From Runella rosea (lineage in GTDB: Bacteria; Bacteroidota; Bacteroidia; Cytophagales; Spirosomataceae): DNA of 64,000 nt. This document shows positions 7,287 through 14,932 of the stretch, in pieces (the first letter of the stretch is position 1; every line of letters starts with the position of its first letter). The notes under the pieces are model-generated. The model searched no databases, had not been told where the DNA came from, and saw nothing but the letters and a program-made list of their open reading frames with translations. The position numbers and the translations under genes are program-made. The DNA is taken from NCBI RefSeq assembly GCF_003325355.1, contig NZ_CP030850.1, positions 3,100,001 through 3,164,000 of the forward strand, read 5' to 3'.

Positions 7287-9155
7287 ATGACCTTGTTCCT
7301 TCATATTTTTATTCTGCTCCCCGTTCTTGGATTTATCATCAGTTTATTGGTGCCTGCGCCTAAAGAAGGTGTTATTTCGGGCGTTGCTTTTGGCACGGTG
7401 GGCTTGCATTTGGCTTCCACCCTCGGCTTTATTGGGTATTGGTTATTGAATGACCGTCCCATTCTTAACATTAAAGACATTGTTCTTTTTAAAGCCACGG
7501 GATACGAGTTTTTTATTGATTTTTGTTTTGACGAAATCGCGGCCACGTACCTTTTTGTCGGCTCATTTCTGACTTTCTTGGTCACCATCTACAGCCGGTA
7601 TTATCTCCACCGCGAAAGTGGCTACAAGCGGTTTTTCAATACGATTCTGTTCTTTTATGTAGGCTACAACATCACCATTCTCTCTGGCAACCTCGAAACC
7701 CTTTTTGTTGGTTGGGAGATTTTGGGAATCTCTTCTTTCCTATTAATCGCCTTCTATAGAGACCGTTACCTGCCCGTCAAAAACGCCGTCAAAGTATTTT
7801 CCATTTATCGAATTGGCGATGTGGGCCTGATATTGGCCATGTGGATGAGCCACCATTTGTTTCACGAAAATATTACTTTCCTGAAATTAAATAATTATGA
7901 ACTCGTCCACGAACACCTCCAAAGCCATACGTGGATTGGGGTTTTTATCTCGATTATGATTTTGATTTCGGCGGCGGCAAAATCCGCTCAGCTCCCGTTT
8001 TCTTCGTGGCTACCACGCGCCATGGAAGGGCCTACGCCCTCGACGGCCATTTTTTACGGCTCGCTTTCGGTGCATTTGGGGGTGTTTTTGTTATTAAGAA
8101 CCTATCCTTTCTGGGAGCACCAGCTCTCGGTCAGGATTCTCATTGCGGTATTGGGCCTATTTACGGCCGTGATTACGACGGGAATTGCCCGGGTTCAATC
8201 GTCGGTAAAAAGTCAAATTGCTTACGCATCTATTGCACAAATCGGGTTGATTTTTATTGAAGTGGCGGCGGGGTTGGAGATGTTGGCGATGTTTCACTTT
8301 GCTGGAAACGCTTTCTTGAGAACGTATCAGCTACTAGTATCACCGTCGGTGGTAAGTTATTTGATTCGGGAACAATTCTACAACTTCTCCCCTCGTGCAC
8401 GTTCAATCGAACATTTCTTTCCCAAAAAACTAGAATACACGCTCTATCTGTTGAGCATTAAGGAATGGAACCTGGATTCGTTGATGTACCGATATTTATG
8501 GAATCCGTTGAAATGGGCTGGCAACAAAATGAATTTTCTAACCGTCAATCGACTGTTGATTTTCTTTATTCCTACCTATGTCATTGGATTGGTTTGTCTT
8601 TACAATGAGGAGCTGATTCCCAACAATATCCACGCCTATCTGCCGATTTTCTTTTCGCTGATTGGGCTGTTGATGGTATTGAAATCCTTTACAGAACGCC
8701 GAAAAGCGCCGATGAGTTGGATATTGGTCATCATGAACCACTTCTGGATTGCACTGGCGATTTCGTTCAACGAACATTTCAAAAACGACCAGACAATCTT
8801 GTACCTCAGTGGCATCATTGCGTCGGGGGTTTTAGGTTATTTCTGTCTTACTAAACTTAAATCCCTCGAAGGTAACATTGACCTAGACCAATTCCACGGG
8901 CATTCCTATAAACACCCCAAGCTGGCGTTTATTTTTCTAATGGCATGTTTGGGGGTTTCGGGTTTTCCCATTACGCCGACTTTTATTGGAGAGGATTTGA
9001 TTTTCAGCCATATCCACGAGAATCAGGCTATTTTGGCTTTGTCGGTCTCTTTAAGTTTTATCATTGACGGACTAGCCATCATCCGGATTTATGCCCGGAT
9101 TTTCTTAGGGCCGCACGTAAAATCAGTGTACGAAACCGCCTATCGTTCCTCATAG
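7287..9155 (+). CDS. dabB: DabB, NuoL/MrpA-like ion-conducting membrane subunit of the inorganic carbon pump
   Basis: 622 residues, almost entirely hydrophobic helices. It belongs to the proton-conducting antiporter (NuoL/ND5) family: the central part has GWEILGISSFLLIAFYRDR, then SAAAKSAQLPFSSWLPRAM and GPTPSTAIFYGS, which carry the conserved charged and proline residues of the channel. Placed 8 bases after dabA, it is the DabB partner and not a complex I subunit; no other nuo or mrp genes are present. In the family DabB conducts cations and supplies the energy for vectorial CO2 hydration by DabA. The region around residues 330-380 (FHFAGNAFLRTYQLLVSP) differs from NuoL, as expected for DabB. 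A terminator follows at 9203-9235, closing a two-gene operon. Confidence 0.9.
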   Translation: MTLFLHIFILLPVLGFIISLLVPAPKEGVISGVAFGTVGLHLASTLGFIGYWLLNDRPILNIKDIVLFKATGYEFFIDFCFDEIAATYLFVGSFLTFLVTIYSRYYLHRESGYKRFFNTILFFYVGYNITILSGNLETLFVGWEILGISSFLLIAFYRDRYLPVKNAVKVFSIYRIGDVGLILAMWMSHHLFHENITFLKLNNYELVHEHLQSHTWIGVFISIMILISAAAKSAQLPFSSWLPRAMEGPTPSTAIFYGSLSVHLGVFLLLRTYPFWEHQLSVRILIAVLGLFTAVITTGIARVQSSVKSQIAYASIAQIGLIFIEVAAGLEMLAMFHFAGNAFLRTYQLLVSPSVVSYLIREQFYNFSPRARSIEHFFPKKLEYTLYLLSIKEWNLDSLMYRYLWNPLKWAGNKMNFLTVNRLLIFFIPTYVIGLVCLYNEELIPNNIHAYLPIFFSLIGLLMVLKSFTERRKAPMSWILVIMNHFWIALAISFNEHFKNDQTILYLSGIIASGVLGYFCLTKLKSLEGNIDLDQFHGHSYKHPKLAFIFLMACLGVSGFPITPTFIGEDLIFSHIHENQAILALSVSLSFIIDGLAIIRIYARIFLGPHVKSVYETAYRSS

Positions 9156-9202
9156 ATTCAATTTATCTATAGTTTATTTGTTTAGTGTTAGTAGTGATAC
9201 CG

Positions 9203-9235
9203 AAAGAGGCTGTCTATGAAGGCAGTCTCTTTTTT
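9203..9235 (+). terminator. Terminator of the dabAB operon
   Basis: AAAGAGGCTGTC (9203-9214) pairs with GGCAGTCTCTTT around a short loop, with two G-U pairs, and runs into a stretch of T ending at 9235. It lies 48 bases after the dabB stop. Confidence 0.7.
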
Positions 9236-9296
9236 GTTACTGACCTTAAAAAGAGAATGAATAGGGCATTTTTCGAATTTGAATTGATGATTCGAT

Positions 9297-9304
9297 TATC
9301 TTTG
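9297..9304 (+). promoter_or_regulatory. Candidate -7 box for the EEP-family gene
   Basis: TATCTTTG matches TAnnTTTG. A TTTG at 9278-9281 could be the -33 element, but the spacer is only 15 bases. The GTG start lies 33 bases downstream. Confidence 0.3.
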
Positions 9305-9336
9305 TTTGCGATTGTTTCCCTTAACTCCGTTGGACT

Positions 9337-10125
9337 GTGCGCGTTTTTAACTACTTTTTATTGTTGTTTCTGGGGTGTTATGCTGGGGTTCCTGCCTATG
9401 GTCAGAAGTCAAAACCCACCCCTATTAAGTTGAAAGTGATGACCTTCAACATTCACCACGGCGAAAATAACTTGGGCAAAACCAACCTAACCCGCGTGGC
9501 AGATTTAATCAAAAAGCACAAGCCCGACTTCGTGGCGCTACAAGAAATTGACAGCGGAGCCACGCGCTCGGGGAAGTTGAACCAAATGCGAATTTTATCG
9601 CTGTTGACGGGCTACGAGGAAGCTTTTGGAAAAACAATTGATTTGCAGGGCGGAAAATACGGCTTGGGTATCTTGTCGACCCGCCCGATAGAAGCGGTTC
9701 AGCGGCTCAAACTACCCAATCCAGATTCCACCGAGCCGCGCCTCCTGATGTGCGCTTTGGTGGATCTCGGCGTCAATAAATACGTCCGGTTTTGCACTAC
9801 GCACCTAGACCATCGATCGCCGCTGAATCGGGGTCTGCAAGCGGCGGTCATTAACGAAAACTTACAAAATAGTCTATATCCCGTCATTGTAGGCGGAGAT
9901 TTTAACGCAACCGCAGATGAGCACACGCTCGAAGCAATGACCAAATACTGGAACGACGCGGGCGCAAATACCGAAGGGGCCACGTATCCAGACAACGGCA
10001 AGCGAATTGATTACTTTTGGACGCACAAAGAAAGCCCGTTTAAGGTGCTCGATTATCGCGTCTTATACGAGCCCACCACCTCCGATCATCTTCCCGTGGT
10101 TGTTACTTACTCTTTCGGAAAATGA
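9337..10125 (+). CDS. Secreted endonuclease/exonuclease/phosphatase (EEP) family protein
   Basis: 262 residues from GTG 9337. The signal peptide (MRVFNYFLLLFLGCYAGVPAYGQ) directs it out of the cytoplasm. The EEP fold is marked in order by MTFNIHHGENN (Asn and His near the metal site), FVALQEID (metal-binding Glu), GGDFNATADEH (Asp/Asn of the active site) and the terminal SDHLPVVV (Asp-His catalytic pair). Family members hydrolyse phosphodiesters or phosphomonoesters, including nucleic acids, inositol phosphates and sphingomyelin. The exported small forms in Bacteroidota have no fixed substrate. The stop overlaps the start of the AraC gene (ATGA at 10122-10125), so the two are translated together and the regulator may belong to the same transcript. 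Confidence 0.88.
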   Translation: MRVFNYFLLLFLGCYAGVPAYGQKSKPTPIKLKVMTFNIHHGENNLGKTNLTRVADLIKKHKPDFVALQEIDSGATRSGKLNQMRILSLLTGYEEAFGKTIDLQGGKYGLGILSTRPIEAVQRLKLPNPDSTEPRLLMCALVDLGVNKYVRFCTTHLDHRSPLNRGLQAAVINENLQNSLYPVIVGGDFNATADEHTLEAMTKYWNDAGANTEGATYPDNGKRIDYFWTHKESPFKVLDYRVLYEPTTSDHLPVVVTYSFGK

Positions 10126-10985
10126 AAGCACTGCTTTTTCGCGTCCCCACCGTTGATGACCGCTCGTTTCGGGTGCAGGTAGATCACGACAAACATTTTT
10201 ACCAACGCCTTCATTTTCACCCCGAATTTCAGTTGACCTTGATTAAGGAAGGCGCTGGAACTTTGGTGGTTGGTGACCGCATTGATCGTTTTCAGCCTTA
10301 TGATTTAGTGCTGTTGGGGGCCAATGTGCCACACGTGATGCTCAACGATGCCGACTATTTTCTGCCCGATTCGCCGCGACAGGTAATGGCGTATTCATTC
10401 TTTTTTAAAGAATCTATTCTGGGAGATATTTTCATCACATCACCCGAATTGATGCACATTGCTGAATTACTGCGAGAAGCCACGCACGGAGTACGGATTC
10501 GATTTTCGGCCCCCAATTCACTCACGGATAGTTTAGAAAAAATAAATGAACTGCGTCCCTTTGAACAATTGATGCTGCTCTTAAACACGCTTGACACCCT
10601 TACGCTCACGCCCGACTGCGAACGCCTATCGGGGACGTCTTACAAAAACCCCAACAAGCCCGTTGACCATCAGCGGTTAGAAAATGTATTTAACTTTATT
10701 CTGACCAATTACGCCAACACCATTACCCTCGACGATATTGCGGGAGTAGCCAATTTGACTCCTCATGCCTTTTGTCGGTTTTTGCGGGTTCATACCCGAA
10801 AAACCTTCTCTCAACTACTCAATGAAGTACGGATTGAGCACGCTTGCCGGCTGTTGAAAGACTCCACGCAAAGTGTCAGCCAGATTGCTTTTTCTTGTGG
10901 ATACGCCAATTTATCCAATTTCAATCGACAGTTTAAACAAGTAACTGGTATGCCACCTCGTGACTACCTGAAAAAAGCCAATTGA
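10122..10985 (+). CDS. AraC-family transcriptional regulator with N-terminal cupin domain
   Basis: 287 residues. Residues 15-85 form a cupin ligand-binding domain, with LHFHPEFQLTLIKEGAGTLVVG and DLVLLGANVPHVM typical of sugar or small-acid sensing AraC proteins. Residues 190-287 form the double helix-turn-helix: ITLDDIAGVANLTPHAFCRF is the first HTH, and SVSQIAFSCGYANLSNFNRQ followed by FKQVTGMPPRDYL is the second with the AraC signature. It overlaps the EEP gene by 4 bases and precedes a DapA-family lyase gene by 172 bases. In related bacteria AraC genes of this kind sit beside DapA-like genes of hydroxyproline catabolism, so control of the next gene is plausible. This is an inference from context only. 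Confidence 0.9.
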   Translation: MKALLFRVPTVDDRSFRVQVDHDKHFYQRLHFHPEFQLTLIKEGAGTLVVGDRIDRFQPYDLVLLGANVPHVMLNDADYFLPDSPRQVMAYSFFFKESILGDIFITSPELMHIAELLREATHGVRIRFSAPNSLTDSLEKINELRPFEQLMLLLNTLDTLTLTPDCERLSGTSYKNPNKPVDHQRLENVFNFILTNYANTITLDDIAGVANLTPHAFCRFLRVHTRKTFSQLLNEVRIEHACRLLKDSTQSVSQIAFSCGYANLSNFNRQFKQVTGMPPRDYLKKAN

Positions 10986-11073
10986 CGCAAAGTGATAGTT
11001 CTTTATCCATTTAAAAGGGTTAAAATGTAATTTTTGAGTAAAATTCTATTAGAATCAGTCAACTAGCGAAAAG

Positions 11074-11101
11074 TTTGACAAGCTCTGGCACATTAATTTT
11101 G
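11074..11101 (+). promoter_or_regulatory. Candidate promoter of the DapA-family lyase gene
   Basis: TTTG at 11074-11077 and TAATTTTG at 11094-11101 fit the Bacteroidota -33/-7 pair, with a 16-base spacer, slightly short. Transcription would start about 50 bases before the ATG at 11158. Confidence 0.45.
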
Positions 11102-11157
11102 TAGCGTACAAATTAGTTAACATTTACGTTTCTGCATAATCACAAAACTTTCCTCAT

Positions 11158-12063
11158 ATGAAGCCAAATTGGATAGGCGTATATCCCGCCGTGACGACAA
11201 AATTTTTTGAAGACGAAACCCTCGACCTCAAAACGTTTTCCTACAACATTGACGAACAAATCAAAGCCGGCGTACACGGTATCATTATCTGCGGTTCGCT
11301 GGGTGAAAACAGTACGTTGACCTACACTGAGAAGCTGGAGCTTTTGACGGCGGCTCGCGAGACCATCGCTGACCGCGTACCGTTGATCATTGGCATTGCC
11401 GAAAACATCACCCGTATGGCGGTTTCGTTCGTGAAAGAAGCGGCTGGTGCAGGCGCAGACGGCTTTATGCTGTTGCCCCCCATGCGCTACCCTTCCGATG
11501 AGCGCGAAACGTTGCATTATATGCACACCGTGGCGGATGCGACTGATTTGCCCGTGATGATTTACAACAATCCTGTGGCTTACAAGACCTTAGTAACCAT
11601 TCCGATGTTCAAAGATTTGGCCCAAAATGCCCACTTTGAATCCATGAAAGAGTCGACGGGCGATATTCGCTACATGACCGACATCATCAATGAGCTTGGA
11701 AATCGTTTTAAAATCCTTTCGGGGGTAGATGATATGGCGTTGGAAAGCCTCCTTATGGGAGCCGACGGATGGATTGCTGGTTTGGTAGACGCGTTCCCGC
11801 GCGAAACGGTCGTAATCTATGAATTGGCCAAACAGGGCCGGATTGAAGAAGCCCGCGAAATTTACCGTTGGTTCTATCCACTTCTGCATTTGGACGTATC
11901 GACCAAATTTGTGCAAAACATCAAATTGGCCGAAGTGGCTACGGGCTTAGGAACAGAATACGTGCGTCAGCCGCGTCTGCCGTTGATTGGCGAAGAGCGT
12001 GAGCACGTGTTGAAAGTAATCAACGATTCATTGGCGAAGCGGCCAGTTTTGCCCCAGATATAA
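11158..12063 (+). CDS. DapA-family lyase, possibly the hydroxyproline-pathway deaminase (1-pyrroline-4-hydroxy-2-carboxylate)
   Basis: 301 residues, the normal length of the class I DHDPS/NAL family. The Schiff-base lysine is K164 in SMKESTGD, and the catalytic tyrosine is Y136 in VMIYNNPV. The N-terminal GIIICGSLGENSTLTYTEK replaces the GTTGES loop of true DapA with GSLGEN, the form I associate with the hydroxyproline-pathway lyase and related catabolic members. The enzyme is a cytoplasmic TIM barrel. The adjacent cupin-AraC regulator and a 4-hydroxyproline epimerase gene 23 kb away support a hydroxyproline role, but the oxidase and aldehyde dehydrogenase of that pathway are absent here. Other 2-keto-acid lyase functions remain possible. 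It has its own candidate promoter and a strong terminator. Confidence 0.85.
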   Translation: MKPNWIGVYPAVTTKFFEDETLDLKTFSYNIDEQIKAGVHGIIICGSLGENSTLTYTEKLELLTAARETIADRVPLIIGIAENITRMAVSFVKEAAGAGADGFMLLPPMRYPSDERETLHYMHTVADATDLPVMIYNNPVAYKTLVTIPMFKDLAQNAHFESMKESTGDIRYMTDIINELGNRFKILSGVDDMALESLLMGADGWIAGLVDAFPRETVVIYELAKQGRIEEAREIYRWFYPLLHLDVSTKFVQNIKLAEVATGLGTEYVRQPRLPLIGEEREHVLKVINDSLAKRPVLPQI

Positions 12064-12075
12064 TAGTTCTTTACC

Positions 12076-12110
12076 ATAGAGACGCAATATTTTGCGTCTC
12101 TATTTTATTT
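12076..12110 (+). terminator. Terminator between the lyase gene and the WYL regulator
   Basis: ATAGAGACGCAA (12076-12087) pairs perfectly with 12092-12103 around a TATT loop, followed by TTTATTT. It overlaps the last codons and stop of the convergent minus-strand WYL gene. Confidence 0.75.
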
Positions 12111-13128
12111 CTTCAACCTCTTCATACTGTTTCGCCCCAGCGCTTAGGCGTTGCTGAATACGCTTGCGTAAATGTTCGGGCATCAGCACTTTCATTCCAT
12201 CGCCAAAACCCAAAATCTCTTTTTCCAACTCATAATTGTGTTGGACGCAGATTTCAATAATGATGCCGTCGCGCAGGTGTTCAAGCACTTTCTGTGAATG
12301 ATGCAGCGGCTTGGTTTCTACATACGGTGCGTGCTCGGCACTTACCCAAATCTTCACTTTCTTAACCCTTAACGTCGGGCTAACCGTTACACCAATCACA
12401 TTTTTGTAAAACTCTTCCGGTGCATATTTTTCATTGGTTCGGTACTGCTCTTCATCGTTAAGCATTACCTCTATCATTCGGTCAAGTGCTAGGTGCAGAA
12501 TATCATTTTGACCGTTTTTTACACCTACCGCAAACCAGCGGTTCTTGAATTCCTTCAGCCACCACACATGAAAAAAGAACTGGCTCGCTTCCCGCGCTCG
12601 GAAAGATTGATAGGTCATATCCAACGTTTTTTGTTGGACAACCGCCTGATACAGCACTTCTAAAAACGACAACCCACGCAGGTTTTCGTTTTTTTCAAAA
12701 TCTATTACCGCCCGTTGGTGATGTTTGGCGGCATACACATGGTCTTCGAGTTTTTGAATGACCGAAGTCAATTGTTGAAAGTGCGAAAACCCTTTAAACT
12801 GCCGTAGTACTTCCACCGCTTCGTTCATCCGGGTAAGGTCTTGGTCGGTGAGCGGGATTTGCGTAATGCTGTAATTGGGGTCTTCGTAGGTGTAGTATTT
12901 TTTATCAACCACGATAATGGGTGCAAAATAGCCCAGTTTATCGCTGCGCATCATCTGAATATCGGCCTGTACGGTTCGGCGACTGATGCCTTTGTCCATG
13001 CCTTCGTACTCATACATAGCGTCGGAGACTTTTTCAATCAAATCTTCGAGGGTCCATTTGCGGTAGCGATTGCGCAGGCAGGCATCAATGGTTTTAAAGC
13101 GAATCAGGGCGTTGCGGTTGGCGGGCAT
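12100..13128 (-). CDS. WYL-domain transcriptional regulator
   Basis: 342 residues from ATG 13126-13128. An in-frame ATG 15 codons earlier is less likely because MPANRNALIRFKTID is the usual beginning of the family. Residues 1-75 are a winged helix DNA-binding region (RYRKWTLEDLIEKV, SRRTVQADIQMMR). Residues about 145-225 form the WYL domain, ending in WWLKEFKNRWFAVGVKNG, where the eponymous tryptophan/tyrosine/leucine run is seen as a variant. A C-terminal WCX-like part follows. WYL domains are thought to sense nucleic acid fragments or nucleotides and are common next to defence and RNA-repair loci. The gene diverges from a slipin gene across a 592-base gap that holds a tRNA-like RNA, so control of that RNA and of the slipin is likely but inferred. 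Confidence 0.88.
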   Translation of the reverse strand: MPANRNALIRFKTIDACLRNRYRKWTLEDLIEKVSDAMYEYEGMDKGISRRTVQADIQMMRSDKLGYFAPIIVVDKKYYTYEDPNYSITQIPLTDQDLTRMNEAVEVLRQFKGFSHFQQLTSVIQKLEDHVYAAKHHQRAVIDFEKNENLRGLSFLEVLYQAVVQQKTLDMTYQSFRAREASQFFFHVWWLKEFKNRWFAVGVKNGQNDILHLALDRMIEVMLNDEEQYRTNEKYAPEEFYKNVIGVTVSPTLRVKKVKIWVSAEHAPYVETKPLHHSQKVLEHLRDGIIIEICVQHNYELEKEILGFGDGMKVLMPEHLRKRIQQRLSAGAKQYEEVEEIK

Positions 13129-13333
13129 GGGTATCAGAAACAATTTTTTCAAAATTTCCGAAAATAATTTCAACTACGCAAAAAGACTGCGCAGATGGTA
13201 TAAACCTTTGTATCGTCAAGTTAGTCATTGATACTCAGAACCTGACGTTGGTCTTATCAATGGCCAAGTAGTATCGGCGACGTATCGTGCGATGTGCTGT
13301 CTGAATCAATGCTTATTTGACGCCACGTTTACA

Positions 13334-13397
13334 CTGTGGGTCGGAGGTTCGACTCCTCCCTCGAAGCAATTCGGGTAACTCAGCGGTAGAGTAACAG
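13334..13397 (+). ncRNA. Circularly permuted tRNA-like RNA, resembling the tRNA-mimic module of bacterial Y RNAs (YrlA)
   Basis: The elements of a tRNA body occur here in permuted order. CTGT (13334-13337) is an anticodon-stem strand, followed by variable-loop-like GGGTC (13338-13342). The T-arm has stem GGAGG/CCTCC (13343-13347, 13355-13359) with the canonical loop TTCGACT. An acceptor-like stem, CTCGAA (13360-13365) with TTCGGG (13370-13375), contains one G-U pair and is closed by a GCAA tetraloop. TA (13376-13377) matches U8-A9. The D-arm is ACTC/GAGT with loop AGCGGTA. Then come A26-like A and ACAG (13394-13397), which pairs with CTGT. The ends therefore leave from the anticodon stem. Bacterial Y RNAs of the YrlA type are described with such a module. 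The full transcript is larger. A possible closing helix is 13241-13249 with 13425-13437, with two bulges. No Ro-binding motif is clear. Confidence 0.75.
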
Positions 13398-13444
13398 ATA
13401 AAGGAAGAAGACCACTTCATAAAAAACGGTCACCAGGGGCTAAA

Positions 13445-13660
13445 ATGGCAAAAGGTACTTCTGTGACAACAGTGACGTTTAGGGTTGCTCACAGTTCAGA
13501 AAAAGCTTGAAAGTCGGTAGATACCGCAGTCAATGCCTGCACCGCTTTTTTAAGCCAAGTTTGTCGCTAATGAACAGGAAGTGTTCGGTTCAACAACGCA
13601 AACAACGCTTTAAAAACCGTTGCACAACTTACTGCTCAAGCCGACTTCCGCATTGGATGA
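13445..13660 (+). pseudogene. Broken small gene between the tRNA-like RNA and the slipin
   Basis: One reading frame, from ATG 13445 to TGA 13658-13660 (72 codons including the stop), looks like a real small protein but carries in-frame stops at 13508 (TGA), 13568 (TAA) and 13571 (TGA). The pieces read MAKGTSVTTVTFRVAHSSEK, KSVDTAVNACTAFLSQ and RFNNANNALKTVAQLTAQAD, rich in Ala, Thr, Val and Asn. The other two frames give the Cys/Arg/Ser-rich output typical of noncoding frames. AGGGG lies shortly before the ATG, and the final stop abuts ATG 13661, an alternative slipin start. I do not recognise the family. The evidence is composition only, so chance remains possible. Confidence 0.4.
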
Positions 13661-13720
13661 ATGAAGTACTTTTTGTCATTAGCTAAAACAAATTTTAAAA
13701 ACACTCACATTCCTACAACC

Positions 13721-14821
13721 ATGAAAATTATCAGAATCAGTGCGTATCAAGTCGGATTAGTATTCCGTCAAGAAAGTTACGTCAAAACCCTTACCGAGGG
13801 AGTTTATTGGCTGATGCCCTCCGAAAAAGTGCGACTTTTTGACCTGACTCAACCTTTTGCGACTCCCTGCAGCCTGAACATTCTGTTGCAGGATGAGAAA
13901 CTGAAGGTCATGTTGGATGTCATTGAGGTCAAAGACAACGAGATTGTTTTACAGTACGAAAACGGAACATTTAAAACCGTCCTGAAACCGGGGCGTCACG
14001 CTTTCTGGAAAAGTATTGTAGAATATCGCTACTTAACGGTGGATTTGAGCAAAATAGACATTGTAGAAGACATTGATTTGGCAGCGTTGACCTCCAAAGA
14101 GGTGTTGGGCTACCTGAGAACTTATACCGTGGAGCCTTACGAAAAAGCGCTGCTGTTTGTAGATGGAAAATACCAAAAACCTTTGGCGGCGGGAACGCAC
14201 TATTGGTGGCGAAACAACCTTTCGGTGTACGTTTCTAAAGTGGATACCCGCCAATTACAGTTGGAAATTTCAGGTCAAGAAATCCTGACCAAAGACAAAG
14301 CAGCTTTGCGCATCAACTTTTATGTGCAATACAAAGTCACGGACATCTTGAAAGCATTGCTCGAAAACAAAGACGCTGAAAAACAACTGTACATAGTAAT
14401 GCAATTGGCTTTGCGCGAGTACATTGGCACGTTGACGTTGGATGAACTGTTGGAGAAAAAAGAGGCTGCGTCTGCCTTTATTCTCAACGCCGCCGCCGAC
14501 AAAGCCAGAATGCTGGGGATTACGCTTATAGGATGCGGAATTCGTGACCTCATTTTGCCCGGCGAAATGAAGGAAATCATGAACCAAGTGCTCATTGCCG
14601 AAAAGAAAGCACAAGCCAACGCCATCATGCGTCGTGAAGAAACCGCTTCAACGCGAAGTTTGCTGAACACCGCCAAATTGATGGAAGAAAACGAAATGCT
14701 GTTCCGACTGAAAGAAATGGAATACGTCGAAAAAATCGCCGAAAAAATTAACAACATTTCCATTTCAGGCGGCGGGCAAGTACTTGACCAGCTGAAGCAA
14801 ATTTTTGGCTCTGCCAAGTAA
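13721..14821 (+). CDS. Slipin family (band-7/SPFH) protein
   Basis: 366 residues from ATG 13721. A frame-compatible ATG at 13661 adds 20 residues that do not resemble slipins, whereas MKIIRISAYQVGLVFRQ is the usual opening. Two similar halves are seen: residues 1-125 contain a first set of strands (YQVGLVFRQESYVKTLTEG) and residues 130-250 a second (VEPYEKALLFVDGKYQKPL). The SPFH core follows, with RINFYVQYKVTDILKAL and a long coiled-coil helix to about residue 340 rich in Ala, Lys and Glu. There is no membrane helix at the N-terminus, unlike stomatin. Slipins of this form are known neighbours of RtcB RNA ligases, WYL regulators and tRNA-like RNAs in RNA-repair loci. Here the WYL gene and the RNA are present but RtcB is not. 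It probably forms oligomeric rings or scaffolds. Confidence 0.88.
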   Translation: MKIIRISAYQVGLVFRQESYVKTLTEGVYWLMPSEKVRLFDLTQPFATPCSLNILLQDEKLKVMLDVIEVKDNEIVLQYENGTFKTVLKPGRHAFWKSIVEYRYLTVDLSKIDIVEDIDLAALTSKEVLGYLRTYTVEPYEKALLFVDGKYQKPLAAGTHYWWRNNLSVYVSKVDTRQLQLEISGQEILTKDKAALRINFYVQYKVTDILKALLENKDAEKQLYIVMQLALREYIGTLTLDELLEKKEAASAFILNAAADKARMLGITLIGCGIRDLILPGEMKEIMNQVLIAEKKAQANAIMRREETASTRSLLNTAKLMEENEMLFRLKEMEYVEKIAEKINNISISGGGQVLDQLKQIFGSAK

Positions 14822-14824
14822 CAT

Positions 14825-14863
14825 CCTACTCTTTCTTTGGTTAAGCACTAAAGAAAGAGTAGG
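14825..14863 (+). terminator. Hairpin after the slipin gene
   Basis: A 14-base perfect stem (14825-14838 with 14850-14863) and an 11-base loop start 4 bases after the stop. No T run follows, so it may stabilise the 3' end and not terminate by itself. Confidence 0.55.
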
Positions 14864-14932
14864 GCCTATTGTAAATAAATCATTTATATGTTTTATTTCC
14901 CTATAAATAACGAGTTCAACTGCCCTCGACGC

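Noticed and set aside
7287-9155. NuoL subunit of respiratory complex I
   Set aside because: No other nuo genes are adjacent, while dabA lies 8 bases upstream; the DabB assignment explains the context better.
9185-9433. Small + strand protein overlapping the EEP gene start
   Set aside because: It covers the dabAB terminator and the signal peptide of the EEP gene in another frame; composition is noncoding.
13331-13420. An ordinary tRNA gene
   Set aside because: The T-arm lies upstream of the D-arm and no anticodon loop or CCA-type end can be placed in linear order, so it is a tRNA mimic and not a tRNA.
13129-13720. A Ro/TROVE protein or RtcB ligase accompanying the tRNA-like RNA
   Set aside because: No frame in or near the gap, or anywhere in the window, reads as either protein.
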